A DNA stretch of 6,744 bases from an uncultured bacterium. GTDB lineage: Bacteria; Bdellovibrionota_C; UBA2361; SZUA-149; CALKYB01. Below, one piece after another: positions 1 through 6,004 of this stretch. The stretch covers positions 1 through 6,744 of the forward strand of contig CALIEE010000233.1 in the NCBI GenBank assembly GCA_938022485.1, written 5' to 3'. Numbering within the stretch: the first letter of the stretch is position 1; every line of letters starts with the position of its first letter. The translations under genes were made by a program, and so were the position numbers. The notes beneath the pieces were generated by a model. It was not told where the DNA came from and did no database searches. It was given only the letters and a program-made list of their open reading frames with translations.

Positions 1-318
1 CTACTTCGTTTTATAGTTTCATCTCCTGATCCGTCTCTTGCGAGAAACGCTTCCGAACACCTAGCTAAAACCGTTAAGGAGATTTTTTCTAAAACCTCCC
101 TGGACAATGATTCTAAAATTTCACACCTGGTGCTTGGGCCAGCCCCCGCAGCCTACGAAAAACTTCGAGGTCGTTTCCGCTGGCATATTTTAGTGAAGTG
201 TAGCTCAGCTAGTTATATTTCTGCCCTAGCTACAAAGATCAATCTTTACAAAAAAGATTTGATCGGCAAATCAGACTTAAGAATCGCAGTCGATGTCGAC
301 CCAGTCGAGATGCTTTGA
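1..318 (+). CDS. priA: PriA, primosomal replication-restart helicase (C-terminal 105 residues, 5' partial)
   Basis: The frame is open from base 1 to a TGA at 316-318, giving the last 105 residues of a longer protein. PriA is a superfamily 2 DNA helicase that recognises stalled or repaired replication forks and loads the replicative helicase through the primosome. The visible part is its C-terminal domain. The stretch VLGPAPAAYEKLRGRFRW (from about residue 44), followed by HILVKC, is the highly conserved family signature, and the protein ends in DVDPVEML, matching the usual VDVDP.(S/N/T)(M/L)L tail. The helicase motifs and zinc-binding cysteines lie upstream of the window. A GTG at 130 could look like a start, but the frame and family homology continue upstream of it. 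The stop overlaps the next gene by 4 bases, so the two are probably co-transcribed. Confidence 0.93.
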   Translation, partial: LLRFIVSSPDPSLARNASEHLAKTVKEIFSKTSLDNDSKISHLVLGPAPAAYEKLRGRFRWHILVKCSSASYISALATKINLYKKDLIGKSDLRIAVDVDPVEML

Positions 319-1259
319 AGATACCTAATCTTTTACAGTACCCTCTCTTTAATGTTTTAGTTTGGTCCTTTACTTGGGCTCTTCAAATCCTAGTGTCCAG
401 ATCCGCATTCAATGAAGGCATTGGTTTAGGCTCATATATCACCCAAACCTGTTTAGGCACTTTCACCCTTAGTCTAGTTATTCTTCTGCCTTCCGTAATG
501 TCCGAGGCCAAGGCATTGCTACGAGATCATCCTTTTTCATTTTATCTAGTAATTTTGGCGAATTTTATTCATTCTGGCATAGCAGGAGTTTTTTATTTCA
601 CTTCTCTCGCATTAACTACAGCAACAAATGTAGGCTTTTTATCCAAACTAAGCATAGTTTCTACTCTGGTCTTAGCGAGTATTTTTCTTGCTGAAAAACT
701 AACTCGCCAGAAACTTTTCACCCTAGCCTTAATGATGGTTGGAGCCTGGCTTCTAATTGCTTACGGAAAAGGTCTTGCTATTGAACCTGGCGCATTCTTA
801 ATCATTATAGCCTGTCTATTTTGGTCAAGTGGAAATGTAATAATCAAATCTCAAATGAAACAGACTAGTATCTCAGGGGAATTGATCGCGGCTTTTCGTC
901 CTATTGTTGGTTCTCCCACTCTCGTTGCCTTGGCCGCCATTCTTCCATGGCTTTTTCCAACACTGGGCCAACATTTCGGTGATAATTATTTGGCAAGCGA
1001 GACTGTTCCCTACAGTATCGCCAACTCTTTCTTTACCATCGGTCTTACAACCTTTCTGTACCGATCACTAAGAGTTTCTAGCGCTAGCTACGTGGCTCTG
1101 ATGTCAATGACAAATCCCGTTATAGTTACGATACTGAGCTATAGTTTTCTTGGCGAAAGCCTTACTCCAATTCAATTGCTAGGAGGAGCCCTGATTATAG
1201 TTGGCGGCATTTCAAGCCAAAAAGTTGGTTTCCACAACAACAACTCTCTTTCAAACTAG
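315..1259 (+). CDS. EamA/DMT-superfamily transporter, ten predicted membrane helices
   Basis: This 314-residue protein has the length and layout of drug/metabolite transporters (RhaT/YdcZ/EamA type): two repeats of five hydrophobic helices, at roughly 11-29, 42-62, 74-100, 101-125, 133-150 and then 157-177, 190-212, 232-250, 257-280, 284-304. Each half ends in the typical family pattern, a helix closing with (L/F)xxE followed by a glycine-rich helix: FLAEKLT...MMVGAWLL near 124-147 and FLGESLT...GGALIIVGG near 278-298. The protein sits in the inner membrane and probably exports or imports a small metabolite; the substrate cannot be read from the sequence. The TTG at 315 is chosen because it precedes the first helix closely, overlaps the priA stop as TTGA, and has a weak GAG a few bases upstream. 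Its link to PriA is positional only. Confidence 0.88.
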   Translation: MKIPNLLQYPLFNVLVWSFTWALQILVSRSAFNEGIGLGSYITQTCLGTFTLSLVILLPSVMSEAKALLRDHPFSFYLVILANFIHSGIAGVFYFTSLALTTATNVGFLSKLSIVSTLVLASIFLAEKLTRQKLFTLALMMVGAWLLIAYGKGLAIEPGAFLIIIACLFWSSGNVIIKSQMKQTSISGELIAAFRPIVGSPTLVALAAILPWLFPTLGQHFGDNYLASETVPYSIANSFFTIGLTTFLYRSLRVSSASYVALMSMTNPVIVTILSYSFLGESLTPIQLLGGALIIVGGISSQKVGFHNNNSLSN

Positions 1260-1270
1260 TTTACAGAATT

Positions 1271-1322
1271 ATACTCAACCTACTATGAATTTCGGCCTTT
1301 AGACTACTTGAAGGTTGAGTAT
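1271..1322. repeat. Perfect 11-bp inverted repeat, left repeat unit
   Basis: ATACTCAACCT at 1271-1281 is the exact reverse complement of AGGTTGAGTAT at 1312-1322. The arms are separated by 30 bp with little internal pairing. The right arm recurs in direct orientation at 1477-1487. The left arm begins 12 bp after the transporter stop codon. Confidence 0.85.
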
Positions 1323-1364
1323 TTCCGCCATGCGTTAGCATGGCCAGAGGACATATACTGCGCC
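1312..1364 (+). repeat. Modular repeat unit, copy 1 (conserved boxes around a variable hairpin)
   Basis: The unit starts with box A, AGGTTGAGTAT (1312-1322), and ends with box B, TATACTGCGCC (1354-1364); the box starts are 42 bp apart. Between them lies a perfect hairpin, GCCATGC-GTTA-GCATGGC (1327-1344). Copy 2 at 1477-1528 keeps both boxes exactly with a start-to-start spacing of 41 bp, but its interior is a different sequence. Box B is also part of a weaker inverted repeat, ACATAT (1351-1356) with ATATGT (1370-1375). Confidence 0.75.
1327..1344. repeat. Hairpin, 7-bp stem with 4-base loop
   Basis: GCCATGC (1327-1333) pairs perfectly with GCATGGC (1338-1344) across the loop GTTA. It is the variable core of repeat copy 1. 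No T-run follows, so it is not a standard terminator. Confidence 0.8.
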
Positions 1365-1375
1365 GGGGAATATGT

Positions 1376-1394
1376 AAAACGCGACTAGCGTTTT
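1376..1394. repeat. Hairpin, 7-bp stem with 5-base loop
   Basis: AAAACGC (1376-1382) pairs with GCGTTTT (1388-1394) around GACTA. The stem could serve as a weak terminator, since four T residues end it, but the T-run belongs to the stem and no further T-tract follows. It is nested inside a looser inverted repeat, CGGGGAATA (1364-1372) against TATTTCCCG (1418-1426), with one mismatch. Confidence 0.75.
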
Positions 1395-1444
1395 GCAATG
1401 AAATAAACCATAACCCCTATTTCCCGAGTTAATCTTTGATTTGC

Positions 1445-1462
1445 CAAGGCCTGACGGCCTTG
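1445..1462. repeat. GC-rich hairpin, 7-bp stem with TGAC tetraloop
   Basis: CAAGGCC (1445-1451) pairs perfectly with GGCCTTG (1456-1462). The stem may extend on the outside by TGAT (1437-1440) with ATCA (1463-1466) if four bases (1441-1444) bulge out. It lies just upstream of repeat copy 2. Confidence 0.8.
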
Positions 1463-1476
1463 ATCAGAATATTTAG

Positions 1477-1528
1477 AGGTTGAGTATATAGTCTTTTGGC
1501 CTCGCTTACGCTCGGGCTATACTGCGCC
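1477..1528 (+). repeat. Modular repeat unit, copy 2
   Basis: Box A (AGGTTGAGTAT, 1477-1487) and box B (TATACTGCGCC, 1518-1528) are identical to those in copy 1 and almost equally spaced. The interior, about 1498-1517, is a different, imperfectly palindromic sequence (GGCCTCGC, TTAC, GCTCGGGC). Conserved ends with a changed core suggest an ancient duplication, or ends held by selection or recognition by a protein. Confidence 0.75.
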
Positions 1529-1587
1529 TATGCTTTAATCTAGCAAAACCGAAATTTCCATGAGGCGCAGTATAGGCCAGACAACCT
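1477..1587. repeat. 111-bp imperfect palindrome (possible cruciform or MITE-like element)
   Basis: The ends AGGTTG (1477-1482) and CAACCT (1582-1587) are reverse complements. Moving inward, GTCT (1491-1494) pairs with AGAC (1579-1582), and GG.CTATACTGCGCCT (1514-1529) pairs with AGGCGCAGTATAG.CC (1563-1578) over 15 of 16 positions, including a perfect 13-bp core (1517-1529 with 1563-1575). ATG (1530-1532) can add pairs with CAT (1559-1561) past one bulged base. No reading frame lies inside and no clear target-site duplication flanks it. Confidence 0.7.
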
Positions 1588-1631
1588 ATGCTGTTCTTAA
1601 GAGAATGAAAAAACCTGACTAAAGTTTTGAA

Positions 1632-3107
1632 TTGGAAACCATAAGAGCCAGTGTTGACACAGATTATTCCTTCATTTCAAAGGCTTGGCATAGCTATAAG
1701 GGGAAAGAAAGTGAGCAGAAAAACGAGGGCTATCCAGCGCTTCTAACTCCCTCTGCCGCGGTGCTTGCTGTCGCTCTATCCGCTTGGCTAATTATAAATG
1801 GCGTAGGTGTTCCAATACCTACCGTGCCAATTCTAAAACTTATACTGTTCGCATGCTTTGTCTGTTGTCTACTTTATATATTTATAAACTTAGTCCGAGG
1901 GTCGAAACCAGTTACAGGGTGGGCGGAGAAAAACCTTTTTGGCTCTGATTTGGCACACTTCACCGCTACTTTTTTCGACTATGAAATTGCCGTATCAAGT
2001 AGCAAGCAGGATCTAAAAATAAATTATGAGGATATTTCTAACTGCTTTGAAAGCAGAACTGGCTTATGTTTTAAGGCAAATGAGAAACTTTTCTTCATAC
2101 CAAACAATTGCTTCCCTCCCGGCATGTTGCCGCTTGCTAAATCAAGACTGAATATAAGAAAGAAATTTAAATCACAAAACCGAACTAGTATTTTATCTCC
2201 GGCGATAGCCTTCCTGGTCCCCTTTATCGCTATGTTTCTTTTAGCGGCAGAGCGCATAGACGCAACGGCTCCAAAAAAGAGCGCATATCAGGTGCCTCGC
2301 AAGGAAGAACAAAAGAGCATCGAAAATAAAAGCCGAACCTCTGAATGTAATATAAATCTTGATGCAGTAACGCAGGCTCGATCCGAATCGATACTATTTC
2401 TGGGAAATAGTATTACCTCAGCGGAAGGAATCCCTGATAAAGTATGCGAAATTTTAAACGAGGGAATCTCTCAGAGAGGAAAAAAATATTTTTGCTATAG
2501 CGTAACCAAAGGCGGGGCATGGCTAGGGCATCACTATCTAAATAGCCAAGCCGATAGTTTAGATTGTTGGGCTCAAACACTTAGAGAAGCTAAAGAGCTT
2601 AGTTGGGATCAAATCATCCTTCAAGAGCAAAGCATGGTCGCTGGGCTGGATCCGCAAGGACAATATTACCCGCAGCTCTTGAAAGGGATAAAAGGACTTC
2701 ACTACGAATTTAAACCTAAAAACTATTTTTATCTTTTTCAAACCTGGGGGTTTGTCGAAGGCGATAAGAATATTCATTCCGACCGCTACACAGACTTCGA
2801 AACCATGCACGCTCACTTAAGAAAGGGTTTTCATGCAGCAAAGGATGCACTTGCCAAAGATAGAGTAGGGATTTCACTAATTCCTGTGGGAGATGGTTTC
2901 GCAGAACTCAAAAAGAAAGATGAATCAATGTTCAGGGCCCTCTACGCAAGTGACCGACATCCTTCAGCCCTTGGAAGTAACCTAGCGGCATTGATAATCG
3001 CTAAAAAAATTAAGCCTAGGGCAAGAACAGAAAAGTTTAGGAAAAAGTATTTAAAAGATCGAGAAGACCAACTCCTCACAACAATTATTAAAAAGATCTA
3101 TCCATAA
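1632..3107 (+). CDS. Membrane-anchored fusion: YcxB-like domain plus SGNH/DUF4886-like hydrolase
   Basis: This 491-residue protein has three predicted membrane helices (about 41-57, 66-88, 187-206). The part before the third helix resembles the YcxB-like family: two early helices, then a small beta-rich domain (about 110-175) with NYEDISNCFES, RTGLCFKANEKLFFIPNNCF and a PPG turn. After a charged linker comes an SGNH hydrolase domain (about 252-460): ILFLGNSIT with nucleophile Ser260, GGAWLGHHYLN near 294-304, WDQIILQEQS (325-334), QTWGF (370-374), IPVGDGFA (417-424) and DRHPSALG (441-448) with Asp441 and His443. The LQEQS and TW motifs match DUF4886-type esterases rather than classic GxND lipases. 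With the N-terminus inside, the YcxB-like domain would be cytoplasmic and the hydrolase periplasmic, which suggests deacylation of an envelope glycan or lipid (inference). TTG at 1632 is the only ATG/GTG/TTG near the N-terminus after the in-frame stop at 1620-1622, but no Shine-Dalgarno sequence is visible. Confidence 0.8.
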   Translation: METIRASVDTDYSFISKAWHSYKGKESEQKNEGYPALLTPSAAVLAVALSAWLIINGVGVPIPTVPILKLILFACFVCCLLYIFINLVRGSKPVTGWAEKNLFGSDLAHFTATFFDYEIAVSSSKQDLKINYEDISNCFESRTGLCFKANEKLFFIPNNCFPPGMLPLAKSRLNIRKKFKSQNRTSILSPAIAFLVPFIAMFLLAAERIDATAPKKSAYQVPRKEEQKSIENKSRTSECNINLDAVTQARSESILFLGNSITSAEGIPDKVCEILNEGISQRGKKYFCYSVTKGGAWLGHHYLNSQADSLDCWAQTLREAKELSWDQIILQEQSMVAGLDPQGQYYPQLLKGIKGLHYEFKPKNYFYLFQTWGFVEGDKNIHSDRYTDFETMHAHLRKGFHAAKDALAKDRVGISLIPVGDGFAELKKKDESMFRALYASDRHPSALGSNLAALIIAKKIKPRARTEKFRKKYLKDREDQLLTTIIKKIYP

Positions 3108-3121
3108 GAGCGGCTAACTCC

Positions 3122-4675
3122 TCAGGACAGTTTGGAGATCAGCTTATCTTTAATCCCGCCGAAGTCGCCATTGGACATCAGAACTATCAAGTCTCCGTCT
3201 TTTTTCAAGGAAACTAACTCTTCAGTCAAAGAATCGATTTCAGCAATAGCCCGAGCAACACTACCTGTATTGGATTGAATATCAGCAACAAGCTGGTCTG
3301 TATCTAAGGCTACAATATCCTCTCCAGTTTTAGAGTACCCAGTATCTCCAGCGACTGATTTAATTATAACCAAATCGGCGGCTGAAAAACTTTTGGCATA
3401 GGCTTCCTGAAAAAAACTTCTTCTACTGGTATTGGAACGAGGTTCAAAAACTGCGATTAATCTTCTTTCCGGCCATAGCTCTTTAAGACCGGCTAAGGTT
3501 AAATCCACCGCAGTAGGATGATGGGCAAAATCTTCTATAACTACAACTTTCTCGTTATCAAAAACTTTCTGCTGTCTGCGCTTAACTCCAGAAAAACTCG
3601 CTATACCCTGAGCAATTTCAGTTTCACTCACACCGAGTAAACTAGCCACTGAAGAAATCGCGGTTAAATTTAAAGCGTTGTGCTCTCCGCTAAGCGAGGT
3701 CAGCAAAGCAATTTCCTTACCATCAAGCTCTAGCTCTAGTCGCTGCTTACCTTCACTACATTCTCGATTCTTTAACTTGTACTTCGATTTTTCATCCCTA
3801 CCGTATAAACTGACTCTACAAAAGACAGAAGAATCTTGCTGCCACTGAACAGCTAAGTCTTGATTAATTTGATATTGGTCACAAATCAAAACATGAGCCG
3901 AGGCTGGCATGCTTCTGACTAAAGCCTCAAACTCATCAACGATGTCATCAATTGATGCAAATATATCAGCATGATCAAACTCTAGACTGGTGATAACCAA
4001 AAAATCTGGACGGTAAGAATGGAATTTAGACCACTTGGCGAAGCATGCACTATCATACTCGTCTCCTTCTAGAACCACTACACGCTCTGAGGCAGGTTGC
4101 TCAGAACTCCAGGGTCTAATTCCCCCCTGTAGTTCATCAACGTATCCACCAACGAAATAGCCCGGCTTTCTTTGAGCATTCTCAAGTAAAACACTCATTG
4201 CGGCAGAAGTTGTAGTCTTCCCATGTGTACCGGCAATAACAACTGAGTTTTTACAATCTTCCCTACTGCCAATTAAAAGCTGACCCAGTACTTCTGGCAT
4301 CGAGGCGTGAGGGATCTTTTCAGCCATGACTCGCTGGTATTCAGGGTGATCCTTGGAAAGACTATTTCCAATTACCACAAGATCTGGTCGCTCATTCAAA
4401 TTATCTGAGGCGTAACCTTCAAAAAGATTGTCAGCAACAGCTCTAACCACATCACCCATGGGGGGATAAAAAGCTTTGTCACTACCACTAACTTTGAAGC
4501 CCAACATTTTTAGTAAGCTAGCTACCGCAGCAGTACCTGTGCCACAGATTCCTGCTACGTAAACGTGATCTCCAGGTTTTAGCTTTCTTAAGGCAGCGCG
4601 CCTTTTTTGAATCTCGTCTTCACTTTGGTTGAGAAGTTCTTCAACCCTATTAAGCGCAGAGCTACTTGAGGCCAT
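3122..4675 (-). CDS. mpl: UDP-N-acetylmuramate:L-alanyl-gamma-D-glutamyl-meso-diaminopimelate ligase
   Basis: Mpl is a cytoplasmic, ATP-dependent Mur ligase that joins the recycled murein tripeptide to UDP-MurNAc, feeding peptidoglycan synthesis. The 517 residues show the three Mur-ligase domains: an N-terminal UDP-binding fold with GICGTGT (42-48), SGSDKAFYPPM (63-73) and DLVVIGN (98-104); the ATP P-loop AGTHGKTTT (148-156), EGDEYDSACF (203-212), SKF (216-218) and LEFDHADIF (231-239); and a C-terminal domain with GEHNALN (330-336), RRQ, DFAHHPTA (382-389), EPRSNT (411-416) and MSNGDFGGI (500-508). The YPPM, LEFDHADIF, AHHPTA and EPRSNT motifs separate Mpl from MurC. It is longer than E. coli Mpl (about 457), partly through about 35 extra N-terminal residues, charged and probably helical. 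ATG at 4675 is the only standard start between an in-frame TAG (4688-4690) and the GICGT motif. It overlaps the end of aroC by 14 bases and lacks a clear ribosome-binding site, so translational coupling is likely. Confidence 0.93.
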   Translation of the reverse strand: MASSSSALNRVEELLNQSEDEIQKRRAALRKLKPGDHVYVAGICGTGTAAVASLLKMLGFKVSGSDKAFYPPMGDVVRAVADNLFEGYASDNLNERPDLVVIGNSLSKDHPEYQRVMAEKIPHASMPEVLGQLLIGSREDCKNSVVIAGTHGKTTTSAAMSVLLENAQRKPGYFVGGYVDELQGGIRPWSSEQPASERVVVLEGDEYDSACFAKWSKFHSYRPDFLVITSLEFDHADIFASIDDIVDEFEALVRSMPASAHVLICDQYQINQDLAVQWQQDSSVFCRVSLYGRDEKSKYKLKNRECSEGKQRLELELDGKEIALLTSLSGEHNALNLTAISSVASLLGVSETEIAQGIASFSGVKRRQQKVFDNEKVVVIEDFAHHPTAVDLTLAGLKELWPERRLIAVFEPRSNTSRRSFFQEAYAKSFSAADLVIIKSVAGDTGYSKTGEDIVALDTDQLVADIQSNTGSVARAIAEIDSLTEELVSLKKDGDLIVLMSNGDFGGIKDKLISKLS

Positions 4676-5762
4676 AGCTGATAGGTTCTATCGGAGAAAA
4701 ATTATCTCGAGCAGCCTGACGAGCAAGATCCTGTAAATAGAAATCCGCCAGAACCAAGGCCATCATTGCCTCTGCAATTGGCACAGCTCTCAGCGCAACG
4801 CAGGGGTCATGCCTTCCCTTAGTTGCGATAGTGGCTTCTTTAAAATCTTTATCAATTGTTTTTAAGTCTTGGGCAATTGAAGAGGTTGGCTTAATAGCCA
4901 TACGACAAACAATAGGTGCCCCCGAACTAATACCACCCAAAACTCCACCGTGATTGTTAGAAAGAAAACCCTCTGGGCTAAGCTGGTCATTCATTTCACT
5001 GCCCTTCATAGAAGCAGAGTCAAAGCCTACTCCAATCTCTACCCCCTTCACTGCTGGAATAGACATCATCGCAGCTGCTAAAACTGCATCCAAGCGGGCA
5101 AAAATCGGCTCTCCCCAACCAGGGGGCACGCCTATTGCTTCAACTTCAACAAGTCCGCCAATAGAGTCTTTATTTTTTCGAGCTTTTTCTACCTCGGCCT
5201 CTACTTTATCGACCATGGATGGGTCGGTAAATCGAAACGGGTTACTTTCCGTCTCCGCCCAGTTACGTTGATCTGTTTTTACTGAACCAACCTGAATGAC
5301 CCCACCATGTATCTCGACCGAAGGCATCAACTGCCTAGCTACACAGCCAGCTATAACACGAGCTGCAGTCTCTCTAGCGGAAGACCGTCCTCCCCCTCTA
5401 TAGTCTCGATGTCTATACTTTGCATGATAAGTGAAATCAGCATGTCCCGGACGAAATAAATCTTTAATTGCGTTGTAGTCCTTTGAACGCGCATCTGTAT
5501 TTCTAATCAAAAAACAAAGAGGTGTTCCAGTTGTTTTACCTTCGAATTCTCCGCTCAAGATCTCAAACTCTTCAGCTTCTTTTCTCTGAGTAACAAATTT
5601 CGACTGCCCTGGTTTTCTTCGATCCAACTCGACTCTAATCTGCTCCAGGTCAAGCTCAAGGCCTGCCGGACAACCATCAATGACCACACCAAGGCCTGGT
5701 CCATGGCTCTCACCAAAGGTCGAAATTTTAAATACTTGCCCAAAAGAGCTGTAATTGATCAT
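4662..5762 (-). CDS. aroC: Chorismate synthase
   Basis: AroC catalyses the last shikimate-pathway step, converting 5-enolpyruvylshikimate-3-phosphate to chorismate with reduced FMN, in the cytoplasm. At 366 residues it is full length for the bacterial family. All three family signatures are present: GESHGPGLGVVIDGCPAG (17-34), with conserved His20; GHADFTYHAKYRHRDYRGGG followed by RSSARETA (106-133), with conserved His107; and RHDPCVALRAVPIAEAMM (317-334). The ATG at 5760-5762 puts the first signature at the usual distance from the N-terminus (MINYSSFGQVFKISTFGESH). No strong Shine-Dalgarno sequence precedes it. It is the first gene of an apparent aroC-mpl transcription unit, whose leader contains a stem-loop candidate (5795-5871). 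No residue essential to the family appears to be missing. Confidence 0.97.
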   Translation of the reverse strand: MINYSSFGQVFKISTFGESHGPGLGVVIDGCPAGLELDLEQIRVELDRRKPGQSKFVTQRKEAEEFEILSGEFEGKTTGTPLCFLIRNTDARSKDYNAIKDLFRPGHADFTYHAKYRHRDYRGGGRSSARETAARVIAGCVARQLMPSVEIHGGVIQVGSVKTDQRNWAETESNPFRFTDPSMVDKVEAEVEKARKNKDSIGGLVEVEAIGVPPGWGEPIFARLDAVLAAAMMSIPAVKGVEIGVGFDSASMKGSEMNDQLSPEGFLSNNHGGVLGGISSGAPIVCRMAIKPTSSIAQDLKTIDKDFKEATIATKGRHDPCVALRAVPIAEAMMALVLADFYLQDLARQAARDNFSPIEPISYGLK

Positions 5763-6004
5763 GGCTTGCGATTACTTATTGCCCATAACTTTGATTTGGC
5801 TGGCGAAAGCTTACGTTAATCCTCGTCTTTAGTAAATCCGCTAGTTCCTAAAAAAGAACTCTCCAGCCAAAGCAAACCATTGAATACTATAAGGAATTTA
5901 CAACTTAAAGGTTCTGCCTTCGCTTACAAAACACTTGAGATTTAGCTCTGAAATGCCGATTAACCCTCTGTAGTGAGCGATAAACAATAATCTTTGGATA
6001 TCAA
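5763..6004. promoter_or_regulatory. Divergent intergenic region, expected promoters for aroC (-) and the response regulator (+)
   Basis: The two flanking genes point away from each other, so both promoters should lie here. On the minus strand, TATAGT (complement of 5886-5891) is a fair -10 box about 125 bp before aroC, but no good -35 box lies 16-18 bp upstream of it. On the plus strand, TTGAGA (5935-5940) is followed after 17 bp by GATTAA (5958-5963), a weak pair. Neither assignment is firm. Confidence 0.35.
5795..5871 (-). promoter_or_regulatory. Candidate stem-loop in the aroC leader
   Basis: TTTGGCTGG (5795-5803) is the perfect reverse complement of CCAGCCAAA (5863-5871), and G5793 with C5873 adds a further pair past one mismatch. 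The enclosed 59 bases contain a second hairpin, AGTTC (5843-5847) with GAACT (5856-5860), whose loop is a run of U in the aroC sense. The structure starts 33 bases upstream of the aroC start codon. A regulatory role is inference; no known riboswitch or leader peptide was recognised. Confidence 0.35.

Larger units (their letters stand above)
1260..1631. other. Gene-free intergenic stretch filled with repeats and hairpins
   Basis: No open frame in these 372 bases looks coding. From 1271 to 1587 the sequence is a mosaic of inverted and direct repeats, listed separately. Positions 1588-1631 hold only a small hairpin, TTCT-TAAG-AGAA (1594-1605), and no convincing promoter or ribosome-binding site for the gene at 1632. 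No hairpin followed by a T-run, which would mark a Rho-independent terminator for the upstream transporter, is visible. Confidence 0.75.

Noticed and set aside
130..318. Separate small gene starting at GTG 130
   Set aside because: The same frame is open to base 1 and the translation upstream continues the PriA C-terminal domain; it is an internal codon.
1273..1320. Integron attC site: ACTCAAC (1273-1279) and GTTGAGT (1314-1320) fit the RYYYAAC and GTTRRRY core consensus.
   Set aside because: Clear inner L boxes and the usual long imperfect stem are absent, the 48-bp length is short for attC, the later GTTGAGT at 1479-1485 has no matching upstream RYYYAAC partner, and no integrase or cassette ORF is present.
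1271..1587. CRISPR array
   Set aside because: Box repeats are 11 bp and only two or three copies, arranged in mixed orientations; there is no regular repeat-spacer pattern and no cas gene.
2024..2816. Two minus-strand open frames (2024-2257 and 2559-2816)
   Set aside because: They lie opposite the SGNH fusion gene, show no recognisable domain, and the plus-strand frame carries conserved motifs throughout.
3108..3121. Bidirectional terminator between the convergent SGNH fusion gene and mpl
   Set aside because: The gap is only 14 bp and holds no stem with a T-run in either direction; any termination signal must lie inside the coding ends or depend on Rho.
4954..5743. Open frames at 4954-5271 (+) and 5555-5743 (-) within aroC
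   Set aside because: They are alternate-frame shadows of a fully conserved chorismate synthase gene.
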